Below, one piece after another: positions 57,341 to 64,000 of a stretch of DNA of 64,000 nt. Position numbers and translations under genes: made by a program. The notes beneath the pieces are model-generated. The model saw only the letters and a list, made by a program, of their open reading frames with translations, ran no database searches and had not been told where the DNA came from. The stretch comes from Arthrobacter echini (lineage in GTDB: Bacteria > Actinomycetota > Actinomycetes > Actinomycetales > Micrococcaceae): assembly GCF_004803505.1 (NCBI RefSeq), contig NZ_SSWH01000001.1, positions 310,001 through 374,000 of the forward strand. Direction: 5' to 3'. Each line of letters begins with the position of its first letter. Positions within the stretch are counted from its first letter, which is position 1.

Positions 57341-58165
57341 CTAGTCGAAGTGTGTTGTCGCAGGTCCCTGGCCGAGCGATTCCAGCACCGACGCCGCGAT
57401 GTCGCGCACCTTGAGGTTCCTCGCGCTCGAGGCCGCCTTGAGGATGGACATCGCCTCGTCCTGGGAGCAGCGATTCTGCCCCATGATCACTCCGACGGCG
57501 AGATCGATCGTGGTCCGGCTCTCCATCGCGGCCCGCAGATCGGCGCTCGAATCGGTCAGTCTGGCGATGCGCATCGCAAGTCTGAGCGATACCGAGACCT
57601 CCTCGGCGAAGCGCCGTGCCGCCGCGATGGCGTCCTCGCTGAAGGCATCGGCCAGCGGCGAGTAGAAGTTCAGTGCCGCCCTCGCCCCCCCCTCGAGCGG
57701 GATCGGGACGCCGAGGGCCGAGATGATGCCGTGCCCGGCGATGGCACGGCTGTACTCAGGGAAGCGCTCCTCCTGCCGGAAGTCGCAGACGTAGTGGATG
57801 GTTCCCTCGCGTGCTGCGCGAAGGCAGGGTCCGTCGTCGAACTCGTACTGGACCTCGTCCATCTTCTGCGCCAGTTCACCGTTGCTCGCAACGGTCGTCT
57901 TCGTGCGGGCCCGCAACAGCGTGACACCGCACATGACCTCGTCCGCCTCGGCGGACAGGCGGTGACCGGCAACGATGACCAGCTTCGTCAGGAACTCCTC
58001 GACGTCCGCGCTGTCGAGTACCAGATCCTGTACCTGGCCCGATGCAACCGGACCCAACTCGTTCTCATGATCAAGCAATCGGTGAACCTTTGCGTCAATC
58101 CCGGCCGGCCGGTGGGCCGGGCCGGGAAAGGATTGCCGCCCGCTGCTGAACGACGTAGAGAACAC
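57341..58165 (-). CDS. GAF-ANTAR protein
   Basis: This 274-residue protein carries a 40-residue polar N-terminus, a GAF domain (about 45-200: VMCGVTLLRARTKTTVASNG, DGPCLRAAREGTIHYVCDF, SALGVPIPLEGGARAALNFY), and an ANTAR domain (about 210-268: ESRTTIDLAVGVIMGQNRCS, ILKAASSARNLKVRDIAASV). It is a paralogue of the gene at 49139-49894 and is on the opposite strand. GTG start at 58165. An internal start near residue 29 would fit the length of the paralogue better, so the N-terminus is uncertain. Confidence 0.88.
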   Translation of the reverse strand: MFSTSFSSGRQSFPGPAHRPAGIDAKVHRLLDHENELGPVASGQVQDLVLDSADVEEFLTKLVIVAGHRLSAEADEVMCGVTLLRARTKTTVASNGELAQKMDEVQYEFDDGPCLRAAREGTIHYVCDFRQEERFPEYSRAIAGHGIISALGVPIPLEGGARAALNFYSPLADAFSEDAIAAARRFAEEVSVSLRLAMRIARLTDSSADLRAAMESRTTIDLAVGVIMGQNRCSQDEAMSILKAASSARNLKVRDIAASVLESLGQGPATTHFD

Positions 58166-58491
58166 TACCCAATGGAACGGTCACGTGGCGCCGCTACCGG
58201 AATCCGGTCGGCGATCCAGACCTCCCCTGCCCGGCGTCCTCTGCCGCCTGCCGCACCATCTCTGCTCGCGGACGCCGGGTCCGGTGCTGTCGAGCAGGCC
58301 GAGGCGCGCGTGGTTCCCCCGGTAGACGGCGGTGCGCACGTACCCACCCGGATCCGCGGGGACGGACGAGCTGACACCGGCACATGCCGGCGAGTGCGTG
58401 GACAACGACGCGGGCTACGTTCTGGCCCTGCCGGCAGCACCGGGGAAATCGGTCTGCGCCGTGCCCTCGGGGCCACTCGCCGCTGCGGGGA
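58166..58491. other. Intergenic stretch with broken open frames
   Basis: About 325 bases without an acceptable gene. On the minus strand two overlapping frames carry pieces such as GYVRTAVYRGNHARLGLLDS and AGEVWIADRIPVAAP, which could be a decayed small gene split by a frameshift. No family could be named. Confidence 0.35.
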
Positions 58492-59388
58492 TCATGATGC
58501 CCCGGCTGCTTCCAGGGAAGCCAGCTCCGCGGTGAGGTTCAGGCGGGCCTGCTCGGCCCAGCGGTCCTGCGCTGCCTTCGTGCTGAACAGCGGGTCGAGA
58601 GCGAGGAGTCGGCGGAGCACCGCGGCACGGCCGAGTACGAATTCCTCATCCGGAATATGCGCGTACTCCCGCCGCACGGCTGTCCGGTAACGCTCGTACT
58701 CGGGTGGTGTACCGCCCAGGACGGACAGGTCGGCATCGCACAGGAGCTGGCCGGACCGATCCTCCGGCGCCGGGTCATGCGATCGGGTCAGCAGGATCAG
58801 GCGTTCGACCTCGGCGGTCGCATCCGCGCCGAGACGGGCTTGCAGCCGGTCCCGGGCGAGCTCGGCGGACGCACGTTCGTCGTCGCCGGCGACCCCCCGG
58901 TAGACGGCGTCATGGAACCATGCCGCGAGAAGAATTTGATCGCGGGCTGCGTCATCGTCGTCAGTCAGCAACCCGTCCAGTGCTTCCAGGACGGCCAGCA
59001 GATGGGTCCGGGTGTGATAGCTGCGATCCGGTTCGTCCCACCGGTCCAGCAGCTCGTGTCCGAGTGCGGGGGAGTCGGGCACGAGCGCATTCCACCGGGA
59101 GACCAGGGCGCTACGCAGCTTCGCCGGTCGACGTCGAGCCGGGACGCGCAGGCCGCTCGCGAGGAGCGCCCGCACCAGGGATGCGCCATCGACCTCCTGG
59201 GCGCCCCGCTCCACGAGGTCGTCATAGCGCTGCGCCGGCACGTCGTAGTGGTCCTGATCGAAGGCGCGGCGCGGGAGACCCGCTGCTTCCGCGAAAGCGT
59301 GGAGTTCTGCCAACGACGAGGTCGAGACGAGGTGTGAGAAGACCGTCCCGTGAGCGGGCCAGGAGGGCGGATCGATGAGGACTGCCAT
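58492..59388 (-). CDS. DUF4031 and HD-type phosphohydrolase fusion
   Basis: The 298-residue protein joins a DUF4031 domain (residues about 1-78: VLIDPPSWPAHGTVFSHLVS, FDQDHYDVPAQRYDDLVERG) to a predicted metal-dependent HD phosphohydrolase (about 95-290). The HD signs are SYHTRTHLLAVLEAL (first His), LLAAWFHDAVYRG (His-Asp), and QLLCDADLSVLGG (last Asp). The second half matches the family of HD proteins annotated as predicted nucleotide-type hydrolases. TACACT lies 7 nt before the ATG. The two domains also exist as separate proteins in other actinobacteria. Confidence 0.87.
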   Translation of the reverse strand: MAVLIDPPSWPAHGTVFSHLVSTSSLAELHAFAEAAGLPRRAFDQDHYDVPAQRYDDLVERGAQEVDGASLVRALLASGLRVPARRRPAKLRSALVSRWNALVPDSPALGHELLDRWDEPDRSYHTRTHLLAVLEALDGLLTDDDDAARDQILLAAWFHDAVYRGVAGDDERASAELARDRLQARLGADATAEVERLILLTRSHDPAPEDRSGQLLCDADLSVLGGTPPEYERYRTAVRREYAHIPDEEFVLGRAAVLRRLLALDPLFSTKAAQDRWAEQARLNLTAELASLEAAGAS

Positions 59389-59434
59389 GGTGAGCAGTGT
59401 AGGGTTCCGCGGCTGGGACCCTGTACGGGAACCG

Positions 59435-61225
59435 CTACTGGTAGGTCACGAGCCAGGGCTTCGGCTCGACGACCGTGTAGGTCTGCTCAGGCGTGAGTGT
59501 GGGCTTGTCCTCGTCGTAGAAGTTCTTCCAGGACGGCCAGATCCCCTCCGGCATGTAGTCCTGCAGCACCGACCAGGTATTCAGTTTCTCCTCCGGTGTC
59601 CCGTGCCCGTCGGCATGGAGCGTGAAGGCCAGCTCGCTGCGGGAGGTATCGAGATTCTCACGTCCCGAGATCATGTCCACCCGGAACTGGTGGACCATCA
59701 TGACCTTCTGCGGAAGAGCATTGTCGCGGGTGAGATCGGCCAGCCAGGCCGATACCGTGTTGATCTCCTCCGCGTCGACCGTTCCGATCTGCTGGAGCGG
59801 CAGCTGGCCCGGTGCGAGCCTCCATTCGGGGTCGAGTGCAAGACCTACCGTGGGACGCTTCAGTAGTTCCTCGTAGCGCTTCGCCTGGGAGAGGAAGTCG
59901 GTACGGCCGGACTGGAGGTCCAGCACCACGTAGACCCCCGCGTCCTCGGCGGCGTCGACCCACGGCAGCAGATCCTCGATCGCCGTTTCACTGGAGTAGT
60001 CGCCGTCGGCTCCGGCGTCCGCGCTGGCGACCGTGGCGATCAGGTCGATCGCCGGCACCACGGGTTCGTCGCTGAACGGCTGGTACTGGGCGGCGAGTTC
60101 CTTGACACGCACCATGGCAGCCTCGCTGTCCTGCTCTCCCAGCGCACCGAGGTAGGGTCCGTCCGGGTGCCCGTACAGTGCAACCATGCGTCGGCCCGGG
60201 AAGACGGTCTGACCGCCGCCCGGCAGCTCGACCCCCGAGGCAGCCACCTCGATATGAGCCGCGAAATCGGCCTCGTCGCCGAAGTCCTCGCCGATCGCGT
60301 AGACCGCTGAGTCCGGGTGTTCCGCGACCGCCTCGACCGACGCCGACGTCGCTCGCGGATCACCGTCGGCGAGAATGCGTACATCGGCGCCCGCCGCGCG
60401 TGCGGTCGCCAGCGAGGCAGGGTCCGATGCAGCTGTCGCGAGGACCAGCGCCGCGGCGTCCTGAGCGGGCGAACCGAACTCGGGCAGCTCATCGGTCGTG
60501 GCCTGCTCCACCAGATCCGCTGCAGCAGGCGTCGATCCTGCCGGGGCCGATACAGCCGGGACGGGTTCAGCGGACGGTCCGGGCTGGGTCGTCTCCGGCT
60601 GCGGCGATTCCGGCGGGGCCGTCTCCAGCAGTTCGAGTTCACCGCTCTCCAGCGCAGTCACGGCCGAGACGAGATCGGAGGTCTCGACCTCGACCGGCAC
60701 AGCGTTGAGACCCATCACCGATGAGAACCCCTCGATGGCGATGGGGCCGGCAAGCAGCTCGCGCGACTGCGTCAGTGCCGGCCAGTCCGCAGCGGGATCG
60801 CCGTAGCCGATGACGGTCTCGACGCCGAGTCTGTCCAGTTCCGCCGTCACATCGCTGACTCCGGCCCCGTCGGCACCGATCACCAGCAGTGGCACCTCCA
60901 GCCCTACCGCCGCACTCGCGGCCGGTCCGAATCCCGGCTCAGGTGGCACGGCGTCGACTCCTGTGCCCTCGGAGAGCACCACGGCCACCGGACTGCTCTC
61001 GTAGAGCGCGCGGCTCATTGCCAGAGAGGCCTGCGCGGCCGAGCCCGCGAAGACCTTTCGCTGCGAGGCGTCTGCCTCCGACAGGATGACGGCGGAACCG
61101 GATTGCTCGTCGGTTTCGGCAGCATCCGGTGCAGGAGGCTCCGACGCAGTGCATCCGGTCACCGAGAGGAGACCGATCAGGGTGAGACCGGTAAGCGTCC
61201 GGCTGGTGCGGGAGGGGATGATCAT
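59435..61225 (-). CDS. Large lipoprotein of unknown function
   Basis: A 596-residue lipoprotein: signal peptide with lipobox LLSVTGC (about residue 24) followed by an Ala/Pro/Glu linker. Residues about 60-170 and 235-345 contain two copies of an alpha/beta unit (PLLVIGADGAGVSDVTAELD; AALVLATAASDPASLATARA) that recall cell-wall-binding CWB2-like repeats, with a Pro/Glu-rich spacer between. Residues about 375-596 resemble a TIM-barrel-like enzyme, with VPAIDLIATVASADAG, VYVVLDLQSGRTDFLSQAKR, PTVGLALDPEWRL and VMMVHQFRVDMI. It is probably anchored outside the membrane; catalysis on wall or exopolysaccharide is possible. It is divergent from the LEA-like operon. Confidence 0.7.
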   Translation of the reverse strand: MIIPSRTSRTLTGLTLIGLLSVTGCTASEPPAPDAAETDEQSGSAVILSEADASQRKVFAGSAAQASLAMSRALYESSPVAVVLSEGTGVDAVPPEPGFGPAASAAVGLEVPLLVIGADGAGVSDVTAELDRLGVETVIGYGDPAADWPALTQSRELLAGPIAIEGFSSVMGLNAVPVEVETSDLVSAVTALESGELELLETAPPESPQPETTQPGPSAEPVPAVSAPAGSTPAAADLVEQATTDELPEFGSPAQDAAALVLATAASDPASLATARAAGADVRILADGDPRATSASVEAVAEHPDSAVYAIGEDFGDEADFAAHIEVAASGVELPGGGQTVFPGRRMVALYGHPDGPYLGALGEQDSEAAMVRVKELAAQYQPFSDEPVVPAIDLIATVASADAGADGDYSSETAIEDLLPWVDAAEDAGVYVVLDLQSGRTDFLSQAKRYEELLKRPTVGLALDPEWRLAPGQLPLQQIGTVDAEEINTVSAWLADLTRDNALPQKVMMVHQFRVDMISGRENLDTSRSELAFTLHADGHGTPEEKLNTWSVLQDYMPEGIWPSWKNFYDEDKPTLTPEQTYTVVEPKPWLVTYQ

Positions 61226-61362
61226 CGCCTGCTTTCGTGAAGGGTGTTCTTCCCCGAGCGTAGCGGTGTTGCCGCTCGCAGGTGCCGACCGGCCGCGCCG
61301 CGCCGATGGTCTGGAGCTGACTCGACGGGAATGAAAAGCTCGTGTATGCGGTTGCACAAAAG

Positions 61363-61382
61363 AACCTAAGCATGCTTAGGTT
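61363..61382. promoter_or_regulatory. Perfect 20-bp palindrome
   Basis: AACCTAAGCATGCTTAGGTT is its own reverse complement. It lies in the gap between the divergent lipoprotein and LEA-like genes, about 90 bp before the latter. A related AAGCGTGCTT element recurs before the PRC-barrel gene at 63469. Confidence 0.75.
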
Positions 61383-61473
61383 TAGAGATACGTTCCGATC
61401 GAGATGTCATTTCTTTCATCGGGATCATGATCGAGCGTCCGTTTGATCGGCAATGTCAACGTTAGGGATAATT

Positions 61474-62328
61474 ATGACTACGCAGAATTGGCCGCAGGAC
61501 CCCCTGGTCCCTTCGACCACCGGAAACGAGTCGTCCACCGCGGATCTCGGGACGCCGCACCTGGATACCGGCGATACCGGTACCGGAGCCGGCACCTCGA
61601 GCTCCGACTCGAAGAAGGACGCCGCGAAGGGCGAGGCGAAGAAGGTCGGCGAGGACGGCAAGCACGCAGCCAAGAACGTCGCGGACACAGCCACGACCGA
61701 GGCCAAGAGCGTCGCGGCCGAGGCCACCGATCAGGCGAAGGATCTGTTCAGCACCGTCAGTTCCGAGGTCAAGAGCCAGGCCGGGGCGCAGCAGGAGAAG
61801 ATCACGGAGGGAATTCGTGGTGTCTCCGACGAACTGAAGTCCATGGCCGAGGGTTCGGACAACCCCACCGTGTCGAACCTCGTACGCCAGGCCTCCCAGC
61901 GCACCGATTCGGTGGCGAGCTGGCTCGAAGGAAGCGATGCATCGGATCTCCTCGAGGACGTCAAGTCCTATGCACGTCGCAAGCCGGGAATGTTCCTCCT
62001 TCTCGCGGGCGGTGCCGGAGTCCTCGTGGGTCGGTTGACCCGTGGCGTGACGGGTAATCGTGACTCGCACAAGAGTTCCCGCTCGGAGCAGAGCGGAAGA
62101 TCCCGATCGACGGCCGACGCCTCCCGGACGTCCGAGTACGCGGGATACACCGAGGTGGACTCCGAGGCATACAGTGGCACTCCCGCCACCGCCGGAGTCG
62201 GCGGCACCATGCAGAACAGCTCGGTCGAGTCGAACCCCGCCTTCGTCGACCCCGCCGATGACTACCCGACCATCCCGCCGGGAACCCCGCCCGTGGGTAT
62301 CCGCCCGAATGACGGAGGTCTGCGCTGA
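61474..62328 (+). CDS. LEA-like stress protein with a membrane helix
   Basis: The 284-residue protein has a long Lys/Ala/Asp/Glu-rich helical region (about 40-120: DSKKDAAKGEAKKVGEDGKH, ATTEAKSVAAEATDQAKDLF), typical of late-embryogenesis-abundant or apolipophorin-like proteins, a helix near 155-185 with a hydrophobic stretch FLLLAGGAGVLVGRL, and a Ser/Tyr/Gly-rich, disordered C-terminus. It may protect the membrane or cell in dry or salty conditions. TTAGGG stands about 6 nt before the ATG at 61474. The next gene starts at its stop codon (1-nt overlap). Confidence 0.8.
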   Translation: MTTQNWPQDPLVPSTTGNESSTADLGTPHLDTGDTGTGAGTSSSDSKKDAAKGEAKKVGEDGKHAAKNVADTATTEAKSVAAEATDQAKDLFSTVSSEVKSQAGAQQEKITEGIRGVSDELKSMAEGSDNPTVSNLVRQASQRTDSVASWLEGSDASDLLEDVKSYARRKPGMFLLLAGGAGVLVGRLTRGVTGNRDSHKSSRSEQSGRSRSTADASRTSEYAGYTEVDSEAYSGTPATAGVGGTMQNSSVESNPAFVDPADDYPTIPPGTPPVGIRPNDGGLR

Positions 62329-62771
62329 TGACGGAGACAACCAGCGGTGCCCATCAGGCAACCGCTCCCTCGAGCAGCAGTGCGGACGGGGGGTCCGATC
62401 GATCGCTCGGTGAACTGCTGAGCGAAGTGACGAAGGACCTCTCGACGCTCATGCAGCAGGAGGTCGCTCTGGCGAAGGCCGAGGCGACCGAATCGGCGAA
62501 GAATGCAGGGAAGGGTGCCGGGATGTTCGCCGGCGCCGCCGTGGGCGGTCACTTCCTCCTCCTCTTCCTCTCCCTCGCGGCCATGTGGGGCCTCGGAGAA
62601 CTCATGGCGCTGGGCTGGGCTGCCCTGATCGTCGCCGTGGTCTGGGGCATCATCGCTGCTGTGCTCGCACTCACGGGCCGGAAGGAAATGAAGAAGGTCA
62701 AGGGTCTGCCGCAGACAGCGGAGACCGTCAAGGAAATCCCGCCGACACTGAAACCAGGTGAGACACGATGA
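62328..62771 (+). CDS. Actinobacterial holin-X (phage-holin-like) membrane protein
   Basis: A 147-residue protein of the putative actinobacterial holin-X family: a cytoplasmic helix LGELLSEVTKDLSTLMQQEV, ALAKAEATESAKNAGKGAGM, then two membrane helices at about 66-86 (AVGGHFLLLFLSLAAMWGLG) and 92-113 (WAALIVAVVWGIIAAVLALT). Despite the name it is a chromosomal envelope protein, normally next to DUF3618 genes as here. It is translationally coupled to both neighbours (1-nt overlap before, 4-nt overlap after). Confidence 0.92.
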   Translation: MTETTSGAHQATAPSSSSADGGSDRSLGELLSEVTKDLSTLMQQEVALAKAEATESAKNAGKGAGMFAGAAVGGHFLLLFLSLAAMWGLGELMALGWAALIVAVVWGIIAAVLALTGRKEMKKVKGLPQTAETVKEIPPTLKPGETR

Positions 62772-63433
62772 GCCAGTCCCCGGATGAGATCCGTGCAGAG
62801 ATCGAACGTACCCGCCAGGAGCTCGGGGCGGATGTGGACGAGATGGCGGACAGGGTGAATCCCTCCAATATCGCGCACCGCCAGACCGAGAAGGTGAAGA
62901 ACAGCTTCAGCAACGTGAAGGAGACCATCATGGGCAAGGCTGAGGACGTCAAGGACTCCGTGATCGGCAAGGCCGAGGACGTCAGGGACTCCGCGGCCGG
63001 CAAGGCCGAGGACGTCAAGGACTCGGTCAAGGACCGGGCCGGACAGACCAGGGACAGGATGAGTAGCGGACGCGCGAACTCCGCATCCACTTCCGACTCC
63101 GCCAAGGCCAAGACGGCCGGGAATCCCTTTGCCGCCGGCCTGATCGCCTTCGGTGCCGGTCTCCTCGTGGCCTCACTCATCCCGGCGAGCGAGAAGGAGC
63201 AGGAACTGGCCTCGCAGCTCAAGGACCAGGCAGCTCCGCTGAAGGACACACTGACCGATGCGGCCAAGCAGGTCGGGGAGGAAGTCAAGGAACCGGCCCA
63301 GGAAGCCGTCCAGTCCGTGAAGGAATCCGCCACCGAGTCGGCCAAGACCGTTAAGGACGAGGGACAGCAGGCCGCCGGCGACGTGAAGGGCAGCGCCCAG
63401 GAGTCGACCTCCCGCGTGCAGCAGAAGAGCTGA
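62768..63433 (+). CDS. DUF3618 protein with LEA-type 11-residue repeats
   Basis: The 221-residue protein starts with the DUF3618 motif (SPDEIRAEIERTRQELGADV, DEMADRVNP). Residues about 56-88 are three repeats of GKAEDVKDSVI, GKAEDVRDSAA, GKAEDVKDSVK. Eleven-residue repeats of this kind are typical of group-3 LEA proteins. A membrane-like segment lies at about 118-138 (FAAGLIAFGAGLLVASLIPA), and the C-terminus is again Lys/Glu/Ala-rich (EAVQSVKESATESAKTVKDE). It is the third gene of the LEA/holin-X/DUF3618 operon and likely helps stabilise membranes under stress. Confidence 0.9.
   Translation: MSQSPDEIRAEIERTRQELGADVDEMADRVNPSNIAHRQTEKVKNSFSNVKETIMGKAEDVKDSVIGKAEDVRDSAAGKAEDVKDSVKDRAGQTRDRMSSGRANSASTSDSAKAKTAGNPFAAGLIAFGAGLLVASLIPASEKEQELASQLKDQAAPLKDTLTDAAKQVGEEVKEPAQEAVQSVKESATESAKTVKDEGQQAAGDVKGSAQESTSRVQQKS
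62933..63031 (+). repeat. Three 33-bp coding repeats
   Basis: Three adjacent 33-bp units start at 62933, 62966 and 62999, each beginning GGCAAGG(C)(T/C)GAGGACGTCA. They encode the 11-residue LEA-like repeat of the DUF3618 protein. Confidence 0.85.
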
Positions 63434-63453
63434 GCGCGTCCGTCCGCCCCGGC

Positions 63454-63493
63454 TTCGGCAGTGAATACTAAGCGTGCTTTCAATTCACTGCCG
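63454..63493. promoter_or_regulatory. Long inverted repeat before the PRC-barrel gene
   Basis: Perfect 12-bp arms TCGGCAGTGAAT and ATTCACTGCCGA enclose 16 nt that include CTAAGCGTGCTT, close to the core of the palindrome at 61363. It could end transcription of the upstream operon or serve as an operator; no T-run follows. Confidence 0.6.
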
Positions 63494-63596
63494 AGTATGC
63501 CTACTCTAGAGGCCGGTGGTTCTCAGGACTCGAGGTCCTCGCGGAATCAGAAACCGGCAGTTCCACACCCTGACAGATATTCAGAAGGAGAAGGAA

Positions 63597-64000
63597 ATGA
63601 TCAACCAGCAAAATATCGACACCCTGCTCAGCAACGGCGGCGACGTCCTCGGATCCGACGGGGACAAGATCGGTTCCGTCGGCCAGATCTACCTCGACGA
63701 TCAGACCGGAGACCCGAGCTGGGTCACCGCGAAGACCGGTCTCTTCGGTACCTCGGAGTCGTTCGTTCCCCTGCAGGGGGCGAATGTGGAGGGCAACGAC
63801 GTGCGTGTTCCCTACACCAAGGCTCAGGTCAAGGACGCCCCGCGGGTCGAGTCCGACGGCAACCTCAGCCCCGAGGAAGAAGACCGCCTGTACCGCCACT
63901 ACGAGATCGGTGGCGTCACGAGTGGTCGTACCGACACGACGGGAGTCGTCGACGACAACCGCACCGACAGGACGACCACGGGTCTTGTCGACAATGATCG
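63597..64000 (+). CDS. PRC-barrel domain protein, 5' part
   Basis: The gene runs off the right edge; 134 codons are visible. Residues about 10-95 form a PRC-barrel domain: DTLLSNGGDVLGSDGDKIGS, VGQIYLDDQTGDPSWVTAKT, GLFGTSESFVPLQGANVEGN, then VRVPYTKAQVKDAPRVESDG and LSPEEEDRLYRHYEIGG. This type is commonly followed by a DUF2382 domain, likely in the missing part. AAGGAGAAGG precedes the ATG. The gene is related in context to the preceding envelope-stress operon and carries an upstream AAGCGTGCTT element. Confidence 0.9.
   Translation, partial: MINQQNIDTLLSNGGDVLGSDGDKIGSVGQIYLDDQTGDPSWVTAKTGLFGTSESFVPLQGANVEGNDVRVPYTKAQVKDAPRVESDGNLSPEEEDRLYRHYEIGGVTSGRTDTTGVVDDNRTDRTTTGLVDND

Noticed and set aside
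57350-58690. 446-codon plus-strand frame opposite the GAF-ANTAR gene
   Set aside because: Arg/His-rich shadow frame; the GAF-ANTAR domains are clear on the minus strand.
1-64000. tRNA, rRNA, riboswitch or prophage sequences
   Set aside because: No tRNA cloverleaf or TTCRANYC-type element, rRNA segment or phage structural gene was recognised by eye; the holin-X gene is a chromosomal envelope protein, not a phage gene. A tRNAscan-SE and Infernal run would be decisive.

Overview
The window is high-GC, gene-dense DNA with the look of an actinobacterium close to Arthrobacter (Micrococcaceae). Supporting signs are a DUF222/HNH endonuclease of the actinobacterial repeat family, five ANTAR-domain RNA-binding regulators, a pat plus bkdABC block, a holin-X/DUF3618 envelope-stress operon, and many genes whose -10 hexamer lies exactly 6 nt before the start codon (leaderless mRNAs). 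No rRNA, tRNA, CRISPR array, insertion sequence or prophage was recognised. It reads as ordinary chromosome carrying a few accessory islands.

Region by region. 0-3.3 kb: end of a homoprotocatechuate (3,4-dihydroxyphenylacetate) meta-cleavage operon, hpaE(partial)-hpaD-hpaH-hpaI. 3.3-4.9 kb: convergent fmdB-fmdA formamidase pair. 5.0-9.6 kb: small repair/unknown genes (UDG-like, DUF488, DUF2256/DUF3253), an orphan excisionase-type HTH protein and the DUF222-HNH protein, followed by 29-bp degenerate tandem repeats. 9.6-12.2 kb: PucR-type regulator divergent from alanine dehydrogenase. 12.2-15.2 kb: small membrane protein/regulator pairs, including a TetR repressor with two tandem palindromes in front of its divergent membrane-protein target. 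15.2-18.1 kb: a compact candidate RiPP-like locus made of a free-standing SpaB-C/thiopeptide-type protein, two small ORFs and a divergent TrmB-LuxR-like regulator. 18.1-25 kb: an aminotransferase with hairpin repeats at its 3' end, the branched-chain 2-oxoacid dehydrogenase operon, and an aromatic/histidinol-phosphate-type aminotransferase. 25-26.6 kb: a WXG100-like protein coupled to an alpha/beta hydrolase carrying a YxxxD motif, a possible type VII secretion substrate pair.

26.9-33 kb: purB, an EEP-family phosphodiesterase, an SGNH-hydrolase remnant, a 2'-5' RNA ligase-like protein, an FHA protein, and a photolyase-related protein that lacks the cysteines which hold the [4Fe-4S] cluster in its family. 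33-38 kb: TetR/MFS drug-efflux pair, AI-2E family exporter, fatty-acid desaturase. 38-40.8 kb: three ANTAR proteins, one possibly frameshifted. 40.8-49 kb: prfC, a TPM-domain lipoprotein, a D-serine dehydratase/D-threonine aldolase-like enzyme, DUF3105, DUF305, and the copper operon csoR-copZ-copA behind a CsoR palindrome. 49-57.2 kb: GAF-ANTAR protein, TasA/camelysin-like secreted protein, EamA transporter divergent from a CGNR regulator with a perfect palindrome, AAA ATPase, membrane proteins and a MATE exporter. 57.3-64 kb: another GAF-ANTAR paralogue, a DUF4031-HD fusion, a large unknown lipoprotein, and an osmotic/desiccation-type operon (LEA-like, holin-X, DUF3618, PRC-barrel) with a related AAGC(A/G)TGCTT element before both transcription units.

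The genes point to an aerobic soil or surface bacterium with aromatic and amino-acid catabolism, copper and drug export, light-dependent or related DNA repair, and extensive ANTAR-based RNA control. Starts were chosen from Shine-Dalgarno position or from the -10/N6/start pattern; functions come from recognised motifs only, since no database search was possible.
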